A stretch of DNA of 64,000 nt from Paraburkholderia lacunae (GTDB lineage Bacteria > Pseudomonadota > Gammaproteobacteria > Burkholderiales > Burkholderiaceae). A program made the translations under genes and the position numbers. The notes beneath the pieces were generated by a model. The model saw nothing but the letters and a program-made list of their open reading frames with translations. It searched no databases and was not told the DNA's origin. Of the stretch, positions 43,198 through 51,841 are shown piece after piece (within the stretch, counting starts at the first letter, position 1; every line of letters starts with the position of its first letter). The stretch covers positions 1 to 64,000 of the forward strand of contig NZ_QHKS01000032.1 of assembly GCF_003353175.1 (NCBI RefSeq). The letters run 5' to 3'.

Positions 43198-44517
43198 ATG
43201 AGCGCAACCCCGAGCCACGAGCAGGCACCGCCGAGAATCCGCCGCGCCCAGATCGTGGCGCTCTCGCTGCTGATGGTGAGCGGCATCGTCAACTATATGG
43301 ACCGCGGGACGCTCGCCGTCGCCAATCCGCTGATCCGCCATGACCTCGGCCTGTCGCTGGGTCAAATGGGGTTGCTGCTCTCCGCGTTCTCCTGGAGCTA
43401 TGCGCTATTCCAGTTGCCGGTGGGCGGGCTCGTCGACCGGATCGGTCCGCGCAAGCTGCTCGGCATCGGCCTGATCGTCTGGTCGCTCGCGCAGGCCGCC
43501 GGCGGCTTCGTCTCGACCTTCGGCTGGTTCATCGCTGCGCGGATCATGCTCGGCATCGGCGAGGCCCCGCAGTTTCCGTCGGCGGCACGCGTGGTCAGCA
43601 ACTGGTTTCCGCTGCGCGCACGCGGCAAGCCGACCGGCATCTTCAACTCGGCGTCCCCGCTCGGCACGGCACTCGCGCCGCTCTGCCTGTCGATCCTCGT
43701 CGTGCAGTTTCACTGGCGCTGGGCATTCATCGTGACGGGCATCGCCGGCCTGATCGTGGCGGCCGTCTGGCTCGCGGCCTATCGCGATCCCGCCAAGGCC
43801 ACGATGAGCGCCGCCGAGCGCCACTATCTCGAAGGCGACGAAGCGGATCGCAAGCCGGCGCCTTCGGTGAGCTTCGCCGACTGGCGTGCGCTCTTTTCGC
43901 ATGGAACGACGTGGGGCATGCTGATCGGCTTCTTCGGCTCGGTCTACCTGAACTGGGTGTACCTCACCTGGCTGCCGGGCTACCTGACGATGGAGCGTCA
44001 CATGAGCCTGATGCATACGGGCGTCGCGGCATCGGTGCCGTTCTTCTGCGGCTTTCTCGGCTCGCTCACGGCCGGCTGGTTCTCCGACCTCATCACGAGC
44101 CGAAGTGCGAGCCCGGTCGCAAGCCGCCGCAATGCGGTGGTGCTCGCGATGCTCGGCATGGTCGCCTTCACGATTCCGGCTGCACTCGTCGAGAGCAACA
44201 CGATCGCGATCCTGTGCATCTCGGTGGTGATTTTCCTGGCCAACGCGGCATCCGCCAGCTCCTGGGCTCTCGCCACCGCCGCCGCTCCGCCGAATCGCGT
44301 CGGCTCGCTCGGCGCGATCCAGAATTTCGGCGGCTTTTTAGGCGGTGCGCTCGCGCCGATCCTGACCGGCTACATCGCGCAGACCTGGTCGTTCGTGCCC
44401 GCACTGCTGACGGCTGCGGGCATCGCGTTCGTCGGCGCGATGAGCTATCTGCTGCTCGTGCGCAAGCCGATCGAGGACCAGCCCGCGCGCGCCGATACCG
44501 CGCGAGCGCCGGCGTGA
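43198..44517 (+). CDS. ACS-family MFS sugar-acid (galactonate/glucarate-type) transporter
   Basis: A 439-aa, 12-TM anion:cation symporter of the MFS. ACS-family features include VSGIVNYMDRGTLAVANPLI in TM1, GLLLSAFSWSYALFQLPVGG, RIMLGIGEAPQFPSAARVVS and LGTALAPLCLSILVVQFHWR. GGAG precedes the ATG. Relatives import D-galactonate, glucarate and similar sugar acids; the substrate is unproven. It is the first gene of an operon with the DHDPS-family enzyme, controlled from two LacI-type operators. Confidence 0.88.
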   Translation: MSATPSHEQAPPRIRRAQIVALSLLMVSGIVNYMDRGTLAVANPLIRHDLGLSLGQMGLLLSAFSWSYALFQLPVGGLVDRIGPRKLLGIGLIVWSLAQAAGGFVSTFGWFIAARIMLGIGEAPQFPSAARVVSNWFPLRARGKPTGIFNSASPLGTALAPLCLSILVVQFHWRWAFIVTGIAGLIVAAVWLAAYRDPAKATMSAAERHYLEGDEADRKPAPSVSFADWRALFSHGTTWGMLIGFFGSVYLNWVYLTWLPGYLTMERHMSLMHTGVAASVPFFCGFLGSLTAGWFSDLITSRSASPVASRRNAVVLAMLGMVAFTIPAALVESNTIAILCISVVIFLANAASASSWALATAAAPPNRVGSLGAIQNFGGFLGGALAPILTGYIAQTWSFVPALLTAAGIAFVGAMSYLLLVRKPIEDQPARADTARAPA

Positions 44518-44564
44518 CCTCGGTGCGCGTGCCAACCCATACGAACCTTTTCCGGAAGATGAAC

Positions 44565-45524
44565 ATGACGACCTCTACGCACACCGCCACTTCAATCGAA
44601 GGCATCGTCCCCGTGATGCTGACCCCGTTCGACGCCTCCGGCGCGATCGACTACGCCGGGCTCGAACGCCTGATCGAGTGGTATATCGCGCACGGCTCCG
44701 ACGCGCTGTTCGCCGTCGCGCAATCGAGCGAGATGCAGTTCCTGAGCCTCGCCGAACGCGGCGCGCTGGGTCGCTTCGTGGTCGAGAAAGTGGCGGGCCG
44801 CATTCCCGTCGTGGTGTCGGGCCACATCAGCGACGACCCCGACGCCCAGGCCGAAGAGCTCAACGTCGCCGCGGGCACAGGAGCCCAGGGCATCGTGCTC
44901 GTGACCAACCGGCTCGACCCGAAACGCGAGGGCACGGAGGTTTTCGCCGCGAATCTCAAGCGGCTCCTCGCGCGCCTTCCGTCGGACATGCCGCTCGGTC
45001 TGTACGAATGCCCGGCGCCGTACCGGCGGCTTCTCTCCGACGACGAACTGAAGCTATGCATCGATACCGGCCGCTTCATCATGCTGAAGGACGTGAGCTG
45101 CGATCTCGATACCGTCAAGCGCCGCGTCGCGCTCGCGCAGGGTTCGCCGCTGAAGATCCTGAACGCCAACGCGGCAATCGCGTGGGACGCGATGAAGGCC
45201 GGCTCGGCAGGCTTTAACGGCGTGTTCACGAACTTCCACCCTGACCTGTACAAGTGGCTGCGCAACGATGCCGCCCAGGACCCGGCGCTTGCCGAAGAAC
45301 TGGCGACGTTTCTCGTGCTCGCCGCGGTATCCGAGGCGCTCGGCTATCCGGCGCTCGCCAAGATCTACCACCAGCGCATCGGCACCTTCGGCTCGATTCG
45401 CTGCCGCGTGATCGACTATGATGTGCGCGAACGCTTCTGGGCGCTCGACGCCGTGCTCGACAAGATCGTCGCCGGCACCGAGCATTTCCGCGCGCGCATC
45501 GCCTCGCCCGGCGCGGGCTGCTAG
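44565..45524 (+). CDS. Dihydrodipicolinate synthase-family aldolase/dehydratase
   Basis: A 319-aa class I (Schiff-base) TIM-barrel enzyme. The second ATG is preferred because GGAAG lies six bases upstream; an ATG two codons earlier is too close to it. Signatures are GIVPVMLTPFDASGAIDYAG, MPLGLYECPAPYRR (proton-relay Tyr) and FIMLKDVSCD (Schiff-base Lys). The family includes N-acetylneuraminate lyase, 2-keto-3-deoxygluconate aldolase and 5-dehydro-4-deoxyglucarate dehydratase. With a sugar-acid transporter upstream and a LacI repressor downstream, a role in sugar-acid catabolism is likely rather than lysine biosynthesis. Confidence 0.85.
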   Translation: MTTSTHTATSIEGIVPVMLTPFDASGAIDYAGLERLIEWYIAHGSDALFAVAQSSEMQFLSLAERGALGRFVVEKVAGRIPVVVSGHISDDPDAQAEELNVAAGTGAQGIVLVTNRLDPKREGTEVFAANLKRLLARLPSDMPLGLYECPAPYRRLLSDDELKLCIDTGRFIMLKDVSCDLDTVKRRVALAQGSPLKILNANAAIAWDAMKAGSAGFNGVFTNFHPDLYKWLRNDAAQDPALAEELATFLVLAAVSEALGYPALAKIYHQRIGTFGSIRCRVIDYDVRERFWALDAVLDKIVAGTEHFRARIASPGAGC

Positions 45525-45694
45525 ATTCGCGGGCGTCTCCCGACAGGGCTTCGCGATGACCGGAACGTCTGTGCCGACGGCCGTGCTCGCTCACGCTTCG
45601 CACGCGCCCGCGGCGGTAAGATGGCGGGCGTTGCTTCATTGACCCGCCACTCATTGGCCACTCACACGCCACTTAGCCTCTGCTTGCCGACCCG

Positions 45695-46771
45695 ATGCCC
45701 GATTCCTTCGACCCGCCTCCCGCCGCCCGGACCCCGACAAGCCGTGCCCGCCGCAACACGGGGCGCACCGTGCTGTCCGACGTCGCGAGGCTCGCGGGGG
45801 TATCGACGGCGACTGTGTCGCGTGTGTACAACGAGCCGGGCAAGGTCTCGGAAAACGTACGCGAGCGCGTCGAGCATGCCGCGCTCACGCTCAACTGGTT
45901 TCCGAATGCGGCGGGACGCGCCCTCGCCTCCACGCGCAGCCACATTGCCGGCATCATCATTCCGACGCTCGACGACCAGGTGTTCGCCTCGCAGGTGAGC
46001 GGTATGCAGGCGGCGTTCGCCGCACGCGGCATCACCCTCGTGCTCGGCTGTTCGAACTACGATCCCGCGCAGGCGCTCGTGCAGGTGCGCGCGATGCTCG
46101 CGCGCGGCGTCGAGGCGATGGCCATCGTGGGCGAGGCGCACCCGGCCGAACTGTTCGATGCATTGCGGCTCTATCGCGTGCCCTATGCGGTCACGTATGC
46201 GTATCGCGAGGGCAGTCCGCACGACTGCATCGGCTTCGACAATCACGCGGCCTACACGGAGATCACCGAGCATCTGCTCGGCCTCGGGCACCGCTCGTTT
46301 GCGGTGTGCATCCAGCCGACGCGCGACAACGACCGCGTGCAGGCGCGCCTCGCGGGCATCCGCGCGACGCTCGAACGCCACGGTCTCGCCGTACGGCCGG
46401 AGCACATGTTCGAAGGCGAATCGACGATCGGCTTCGGGCGGCGCAGCCTGCGCTCGATCTGGCAGTTGCCGGGCGAGCGCCCCAGCGCGATCATCTGCGG
46501 CAACGATCACATCGCGCTCGGCGTGCTGCGCGAGGCGGAGGAACTGGGTATCGCGATTCCCGGCGAATTGTCCGTGACGGGCTTCGACGATCTCGCGATC
46601 GCGAAGGAGATGCACCCGGCGCTGACGACGATGCGCGTCGACACGGCCGAGATCGGCCGGCTTGCGGCACAGCACCTGCTCGACGCGCTCGACGGCAAAC
46701 GGCCGCAACACGGACATGAGGTGCGTGCACTATTGCAGGTGCGGCAGTCGACAGGACCGTGCCCGGGATAG
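45695..46771 (+). CDS. LacI-family transcriptional repressor
   Basis: A 358-aa regulator. After a 24-residue Pro/Arg-rich extension comes the LacI helix-turn-helix and hinge (VLSDVARLAGVSTATVSRVY, RALASTRSHIAG) and the periplasmic-binding-protein-like domain (IAGIIIPTLDDQVFASQVSG, GFDNHAAYTEITEHLLGLGH, AIICGNDHIALGVLREAEEL). It resembles GntR/IdnR-type gluconate regulators of the LacI family. It lies 170 bp after the DHDPS-family gene and probably binds the two TGTAAGCGCTAACA sites upstream of the transporter. Confidence 0.9.
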   Translation: MPDSFDPPPAARTPTSRARRNTGRTVLSDVARLAGVSTATVSRVYNEPGKVSENVRERVEHAALTLNWFPNAAGRALASTRSHIAGIIIPTLDDQVFASQVSGMQAAFAARGITLVLGCSNYDPAQALVQVRAMLARGVEAMAIVGEAHPAELFDALRLYRVPYAVTYAYREGSPHDCIGFDNHAAYTEITEHLLGLGHRSFAVCIQPTRDNDRVQARLAGIRATLERHGLAVRPEHMFEGESTIGFGRRSLRSIWQLPGERPSAIICGNDHIALGVLREAEELGIAIPGELSVTGFDDLAIAKEMHPALTTMRVDTAEIGRLAAQHLLDALDGKRPQHGHEVRALLQVRQSTGPCPG

Positions 46772-47182
46772 CTTCTCCGCGCTCGCGGCTGCCGGTGGCG
46801 GAATTTGCAGAAACAGGTAGCGAATGAACGCGCTCCGCCGGCCTCGCCGCAACCTGGAAAGGCATGGATTGTTCTTGAAAAACAGCGATTTAATAAACTT
46901 GCCGCCTCGGTCCGCGCCCAGGGATATCCCCTACAAATTGCGCCAAACCGCCCGCCAACTAACAAATATGTCCTGATTCGACTGAAGGATGGCGTTTTCG
47001 CGCGCTATCCGGCGCATTCGGTCGACAAAGAGCGGTGTTACGCTGATCAGGCAGCCTGGACGTTCATCCGCGGCCTTTCAGCGGCAGGTTCGGCTGCCAT
47101 GAGACATGCCTGCGAAATATCCGCGAAGCGCGGCGGCGCAACTGCCCGCGATCGCCGAAACATCGCTGTGGGAGCGTCTGCG
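46772..47182. other. Interval of about 410 bp without a recognised gene
   Basis: One plus-strand frame is open across most of it and runs into the next gene, but it has no good start or ribosome-binding site and no family signature. It is probably non-coding, including the promoter of the 202-aa exported protein. The stretch 46,870-46,990 is lower in GC than its surroundings. Confidence 0.45.
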
Positions 47183-47791
47183 ATGAAACCAAGAATATCT
47201 ACCGGTTTGACGCTGCTGTTGCTGCTGTTAGTCAGCAGTGCTGCTCAAGCGTGGATGCCGGTGGTCTATCCGATTCGAAGTCAGAGTCCGTATCAGCGCA
47301 GCATCGACACGTCGATGTGCTTTGCCACCGCCAACCGTCAGTCGAAAGTCAACATCGCCCACGAATCGCAATTGCCGCCGCGCAAACCCGCGGCGTCGAA
47401 ATCCACGTCGACGGGGACTCCGTCGCGGCCTCCGTTACCCCCCAGCAGCTTTTCTGCGATGCCGATGAGCGCGAGCATGCCTACTGCCGCGTCGGCGCCG
47501 GCGGCAAACGCGCCTGCAGCGAGCGCTGCAACGGCGACGGCGGCGACGGCGGCATCGGGCACCACTGCGGCGACCACGACGACCACCACCGCGGCTTCGG
47601 CTGCGACAGCGGCATCGTCAAGCAGCGCGAAGAGCGGCGCCTCGGAGACGGCGGCGGCCAGTGCACCACAGACGGCCCAAGGGTCCGATGTGAAGCTGCC
47701 GCCGCTGCCGGCGCCCGAACCGCCGATGACACGGTACTGGGCGGCCTATGGGGCATGCATGCAAGCGCGGGGTTACGTCGTCATGCAGTAA
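47183..47791 (+). CDS. Exported Ala/Thr/Ser-rich protein of unknown function
   Basis: A 202-aa secreted protein. GGGAG lies eight bases before the ATG. MKPRISTGLTLLLLLLVSSA is a signal peptide (cleavage after AQA). The short conserved N-terminal part (MPVVYPIRSQSPYQRSIDTS, MCFATANRQSKVNIA) is followed by a long low-complexity Ala/Thr/Ser region (95-170) and a short folded end (MTRYWAAYGACMQARGYVVM) with a Cys that could pair with the N-terminal one. No family is recognised. The next gene follows on the same strand after about 70 bp. Confidence 0.65.
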   Translation: MKPRISTGLTLLLLLLVSSAAQAWMPVVYPIRSQSPYQRSIDTSMCFATANRQSKVNIAHESQLPPRKPAASKSTSTGTPSRPPLPPSSFSAMPMSASMPTAASAPAANAPAASAATATAATAASGTTAATTTTTTAASAATAASSSSAKSGASETAAASAPQTAQGSDVKLPPLPAPEPPMTRYWAAYGACMQARGYVVMQ

Positions 47792-47864
47792 TCCCTGTTG
47801 CAGCCTCGTTGCTGTGCCCTGTTCTTTCTGACCGCGGCGCCGGAAGTCGACGCCCGTTTGCGAC

Positions 47865-48875
47865 ATGGCAATGCTTAGCGACATCACCTCCGATCAGCAC
47901 GATTTCCCCCGCTGCGGGCTCTGCGGAGCGCTGCTAGCCGGACGCTTCACGGCCTGCCCTTCATGTCATGCGCGCTCAATCAATGCACTCGACGTGCTTC
48001 CGTCACAGGCTTCGTCCAGCACGTCGTCGTCCACCGGAATTGCGCTGGGCCCAACCCGGCCGATGCCTGTCACGCGACTGCCGCTGCCGAAGCCGTGGAG
48101 TCCGTCCTCGAGGGCCGTGCGCGATTCGTTCTACCTCACCTGCGAGTACGAACCGACGGCCACCGTAGCCAGCCATCGAAGACTGCGCCGGCAGGCAGCC
48201 CTCGGCATCCTCTCTCTGCTGCTGGCATCCGTCGCGTATCTGGGCTTCATCAGACAGAGCAGCGACTCGGATAACAGCGCCCCGGCGGTATCCGGCAGAG
48301 TGATGGTTCAGAAAGCGAAGCCGCCTGTTGCCATGGCACAGCGGCCCGCCGCCGTGGCGCCGCCGGCTCCACGTCATGTGGCAACAGCGGTGGCAACTGC
48401 GGCGGCAGCTGCAGCGGCAGTTGCAGCACCCGTTGCAACGGCAGCAGCGGCGCCGCCCGATGTGAAGCGCGCCGTCAGCAAACCGGACAAACCGCGCGTC
48501 GACGTTTCGAAGCATCTCCGCGCCGCGCGCGCCGATCTGCAAAAGAGCAATTTGGCGGCGACCAAAGCAAGGCTCTCGGCGGCCATCGCCGCCCAACCGG
48601 GCAACCCCCACGCGTTGCGCATGCGCTCCACGCTGAGCGAGCGCGAACAGCAGCGCGACTCGTTGCTCAGCGTCGCGCGAGGCTGCGAATACATCGAACA
48701 ATGGTCATGCGTCTCGCACAACGCGGGCAACGCGCTACTCGTCGATTCGAGCAGCGCAGAAGCGAAGCGCCTCGTCGAGCGCGCCATGCGGGAGTCGGAA
48801 GTCGCGAGCGTCGTGACGGCCGAGCCTGCGCCCGCCCCGTCGCATGAGGAGAACAACCCGGCAACCCATCATTGA
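47865..48875 (+). CDS. Zinc-ribbon / single-TM / Ala-rich protein with TPR-like tail
   Basis: A 336-aa bitopic protein. The N-terminus has a zinc ribbon (CGLCGALLAGRFTACPSCHA: two CxxC pairs). One TM helix lies at about 112-128 (AALGILSLLLASVAYLGFIR). An Ala/Val/Pro-rich linker follows (about 150-200), then a helical C-terminal region (KHLRAARADLQKSNLAATKA, then AIAAQPGNPHALRMR) that resembles a degenerate TPR. The layout suggests a cytoplasmic zinc ribbon and a periplasmic scaffold. No function is known; it may belong with the preceding exported protein. Confidence 0.6.
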   Translation: MAMLSDITSDQHDFPRCGLCGALLAGRFTACPSCHARSINALDVLPSQASSSTSSSTGIALGPTRPMPVTRLPLPKPWSPSSRAVRDSFYLTCEYEPTATVASHRRLRRQAALGILSLLLASVAYLGFIRQSSDSDNSAPAVSGRVMVQKAKPPVAMAQRPAAVAPPAPRHVATAVATAAAAAAAVAAPVATAAAAPPDVKRAVSKPDKPRVDVSKHLRAARADLQKSNLAATKARLSAAIAAQPGNPHALRMRSTLSEREQQRDSLLSVARGCEYIEQWSCVSHNAGNALLVDSSSAEAKRLVERAMRESEVASVVTAEPAPAPSHEENNPATHH

Positions 48876-48954
48876 ACCGGCATTGAACCGCGTCTGAACG
48901 AGCGATCCAGCCAGGACTGCCGGCGGGCCCGGCCGCCTTGAGCGAACTACTGGA

Positions 48955-49195
48955 CCGTTGGCCATTACCGCGCCACTACCTGGCCACTACCGGGCACGAA
49001 TGCGCCGCTGCCAAGCCACTGCCAGGCCACTACCGGAGCACTGCCAGGGCACTACTGGGCACTACTGGGCACTACTGGGCACTACTGGGCACTACTGGGC
49101 ACTACTGGGCCACTGCCAAGCCACTGCCAAGCCACTGCAAAGCCACTACCCGGCCACTACTGAGCCACTACCAAGCCACTACCGGGCCGGCACAG
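48955..49195. repeat. Decameric minisatellite between convergent genes
   Basis: The whole stretch is built from variants of a unit like CACTACTGGG / CACTGCCAAG. Six perfect tandem copies of ACTACTGGGC occupy 49,051-49,110, flanked by degenerate copies. It lies between the stop of the zinc-ribbon protein (48,875) and the stop of the glycosyltransferase (49,179), overlapping the latter's last codons. Open frames across it are artefacts of the repeat. Confidence 0.85.
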
Positions 49196-50255
49196 CAAGA
49201 CACACTTGATGCGCAATCGCCCGGTAACGGGCGGCGGTATCCCTGAGCGTCAGGCCGGCGAGCGAGCGTTGCGCGCGCGCCTGCCCCAGCGCAAGGACAA
49301 TGGCGTCGGCATAGCTTTGCACGTTGTCGGTATCGACAAGCTGGACACACGGATAGCCGTTCGCGAATGCAAACGACGGAATCGTGCTGGCAACGATCGG
49401 AATGCCCGAAGCCAGCGCTTCAAGAAACGCCACGCTGTGCGCCTCGGAGCGCGACGGCATGGCGAACACGCTCGACTCCGACAGCACGCTCGCCACATCG
49501 GTGCGCGGCCCGGCAACCACGACACGGTCCGCCAGACCCAACTGGCCCACCAGCTCGATGACCGCACGCTGATAGCCGGGATCTTCAACCACGCCGTACA
49601 ACATCAGGCGCGCGTCTTTCACCTGCTTGAGCACCTCGCTGAAGGCGCGCACCGTCAGAAGCTGATTCTTCACCGACGCATACCTGCCGATCTGCACGAT
49701 CTGCGGCGCGCGGCCGCTGCGTTCCACACCGTCGGTGAAGACGAACCGTGCGAGGTCCACGCCGTTGGGAACGACCGTCATCGACGGATGCGGTCCGATG
49801 GCCTGCGCGTAGTCCGTCACGCCCTGCTGCGACACACCGATCACGGCCCGGGCACGTCCTGAGAGGATGTGTTCGACGCGCCGGAACAGCGGGCGCTCGA
49901 AGTCGTTGGTCGCCGAATGCATGACATAGACGACCGGCACGCGAAGCGGCAACGCGCGAGCGTAGAACGACGGAATCGTGGCGTGCGCGAAAATCACGTC
50001 CGGACGGAAGCTGCGCACCGTGAAAAACAGATTCCACAGCTTGCGGGCCGCGCGATGCCGCCGCAGCGGAAACCCGCACAGCACGCCGTGTTTCTGGAGT
50101 TCGTCCCGCAGCGGCATGAATTCCGCATGCGACGGCAACAGCGACGCGACGCACACCGCCATGCCGTCGGCGCGCTGATCGATGGCGAGATCCTTCGCGA
50201 GAACTTCGGCGCCGGACAGCCGCGGCGCCAGAACGAGATGAAGGACGCGCATCAT
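49179..50255 (-). CDS. Family 4 glycosyltransferase
   Basis: A 358-aa GT-B glycosyltransferase. Its N-terminal acceptor domain begins MMRVLHLVLAPRLSGAEVLA. The C-terminal GT1-type donor domain has MTVVPNGVDLARF, VQIGRYASVKNQLLTVRAFS and the E-x7-E-like motif SRSEAHSVAFLEALASGIPI. It probably adds one sugar to the lipid-linked repeat unit at the cytoplasmic face. The start overlaps the stop of the flippase gene by 4 bp. Confidence 0.88.
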   Translation of the reverse strand: MMRVLHLVLAPRLSGAEVLAKDLAIDQRADGMAVCVASLLPSHAEFMPLRDELQKHGVLCGFPLRRHRAARKLWNLFFTVRSFRPDVIFAHATIPSFYARALPLRVPVVYVMHSATNDFERPLFRRVEHILSGRARAVIGVSQQGVTDYAQAIGPHPSMTVVPNGVDLARFVFTDGVERSGRAPQIVQIGRYASVKNQLLTVRAFSEVLKQVKDARLMLYGVVEDPGYQRAVIELVGQLGLADRVVVAGPRTDVASVLSESSVFAMPSRSEAHSVAFLEALASGIPIVASTIPSFAFANGYPCVQLVDTDNVQSYADAIVLALGQARAQRSLAGLTLRDTAARYRAIAHQVCLAVPAR

Positions 50256-51589
50256 GAGGCCCTTGCAGTCAGCGTTCGACACAGCATCCATGTCGCCGCG
50301 CAACCCAGACCGAGCGTCATCGACCACGCGATCCCCGTGACACCCCACCAGTGCGTCGCAAGAGGCGCGCTCACCAGCAGCACCACGACCTGAATCGCCG
50401 ATGCGTGCACGGTCGCCTTCGCGTCGCCCACCGCGCGCAGATACGCGACCAGCACCGCGATCAACGCGCCGATCGCCATGTTGATCGCGAGGATTCTGAA
50501 CAGCGGCACCGCGGGCAGCCACGCCGGACCGAGAATCAGCGAGAACAGCGGCTCGGCAATCAGCCTCAGCACTTCCACGAATCCCGCCAGACCCAGCGCG
50601 ATCACCAGAAGATAGAGCTTGATCAGCCGCGACGCGCCGTGCGGATTCCTGCGATGATGCGCCGCGAACGTCGGGAACAGGTATTGCGACATGGCGATCG
50701 CGGCGTCCGCCAGCAGCATCTGCGCGAGGCGCGACGACATCTGATAGCTGCCCAGTTGCGTCGGCCCGAGCAGCTTGCCGACGACCACCTTGTCGAACTG
50801 ATTCAGCAGCAGATTGATGACGCTGCTCGCCCAGATCCAGCGGCTGAAGCCGACGTAGTGACCGATGCCCGACCACACGGCGCGCACCGGTGGGCGCGGC
50901 TTCATCGTGAGCCACGTGAGCGTGCTTTTCAGCGTTTCGCCGGCCACCAGGCCGAGCAGCACCGAGGCCGCTCCGGCACCGAAATACGCAAGGGCGAGCC
51001 CGGCCGAACAATCGACGAACGCCGCCGCCACTTCGACACCGGCAATCTGCTGGAAGCGCCGCTCGCGCTGCACGACGAAGTAAGCGGGGGAAGCCAGGCC
51101 GCGCAACAGCGGCAGCGTCGCGGCGAGCTGCAGCAACACCAGCGAGCCGTCGAGGTGAAACTGGCTGCCCAGCACCGGCGCCAGCGCGACCAGCAGCAGC
51201 GAAATGAGCACACCGCGCGCCGTCAGCGTCGTCCATACCGCGCCGAGTTGCGAACGGGTCGGCGGAAGTTCGCCTTGAATGACCGCCTGCGCGAGGCCGG
51301 TGTCCGACAGCGCCTCGGCGATCGCGACTGCAAGCAGCGCCACGCTCACGCTGCCGATCGCCGCCGGTCCGAGCATCCGGCCAATCGCAAGAAACTTGAT
51401 CGCGACCAGTCCACGCACGACGAACTGCTGCAGCAGCACCCAAGTCGCCGCACTCGCGCCGAAACTGGTCGCCATCGAAAGCGCCGGAAGCCTGGTCGCC
51501 CGCAAGCTGTTTCTCCGTGGAATCGGAACGGCGCTGAATCCGGCCAAGCAACGATTCAACGGAATCGCTGCGATGTGCCGCCGGCGCAT
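50252..51589 (-). CDS. Wzx-like polysaccharide flippase (MOP superfamily)
   Basis: A 445-aa integral membrane protein with about 12 TM helices. The family core starts near residue 39 (MATSFGASAATWVLLQQFVV) and includes LSDTGLAQAVIQGELPPTRS and LLNQFDKVVVGKLLGPTQLG, typical of the polysaccharide synthase/flippase family. It would flip undecaprenyl-linked repeat units to the periplasm for Wzy polymerisation. The first 38 residues are Arg-rich and may be over-extended; ATG at 51,475 is an alternative. It is coupled to the downstream glycosyltransferase. Confidence 0.82.
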   Translation of the reverse strand: MRRRHIAAIPLNRCLAGFSAVPIPRRNSLRATRLPALSMATSFGASAATWVLLQQFVVRGLVAIKFLAIGRMLGPAAIGSVSVALLAVAIAEALSDTGLAQAVIQGELPPTRSQLGAVWTTLTARGVLISLLLVALAPVLGSQFHLDGSLVLLQLAATLPLLRGLASPAYFVVQRERRFQQIAGVEVAAAFVDCSAGLALAYFGAGAASVLLGLVAGETLKSTLTWLTMKPRPPVRAVWSGIGHYVGFSRWIWASSVINLLLNQFDKVVVGKLLGPTQLGSYQMSSRLAQMLLADAAIAMSQYLFPTFAAHHRRNPHGASRLIKLYLLVIALGLAGFVEVLRLIAEPLFSLILGPAWLPAVPLFRILAINMAIGALIAVLVAYLRAVGDAKATVHASAIQVVVLLVSAPLATHWWGVTGIAWSMTLGLGCAATWMLCRTLTARAS

Positions 51590-51841
51590 AATCAGTGAGG
51601 TGCACCAGCCAGGCTGGCGACGTTTTCATCGAACTCCATTCAGGACCTTACCGCGAGAGAATCGGCGACAACCGCCATCAGCTAGGCCGCTTCAGCCGAA
51701 GCTATTGCGCTCTGGTACGTTGACCCACAAATCGGATCAGATTGACGGGTCCCCTCGCGCCGGCGATGCTAACGTTGATCCGCCAACGATCCGCGAGAGG
51801 ATGCGCGCGAGCCGCCGTCCTGGCGCTTTTCCACAACGCAC

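Noticed and set aside
48938..49246. Short repetitive protein from the ACTACTGGGC array
   Set aside because: Open only because a 10-bp repeat cycles through stop-free codons; it has no ribosome-binding site or homology.
50351..51598. 415-aa plus-strand frame rich in Arg, Gln and His
   Set aside because: Antisense to the flippase gene. The composition is typical of a reversed hydrophobic gene.
49179..51629. Single 816-aa fused minus-strand protein
   Set aside because: This frame joins antisense-like sequence over the flippase to the real glycosyltransferase. The glycosyltransferase has its own start at 50,255 overlapping the flippase stop, and the flippase is in another frame.
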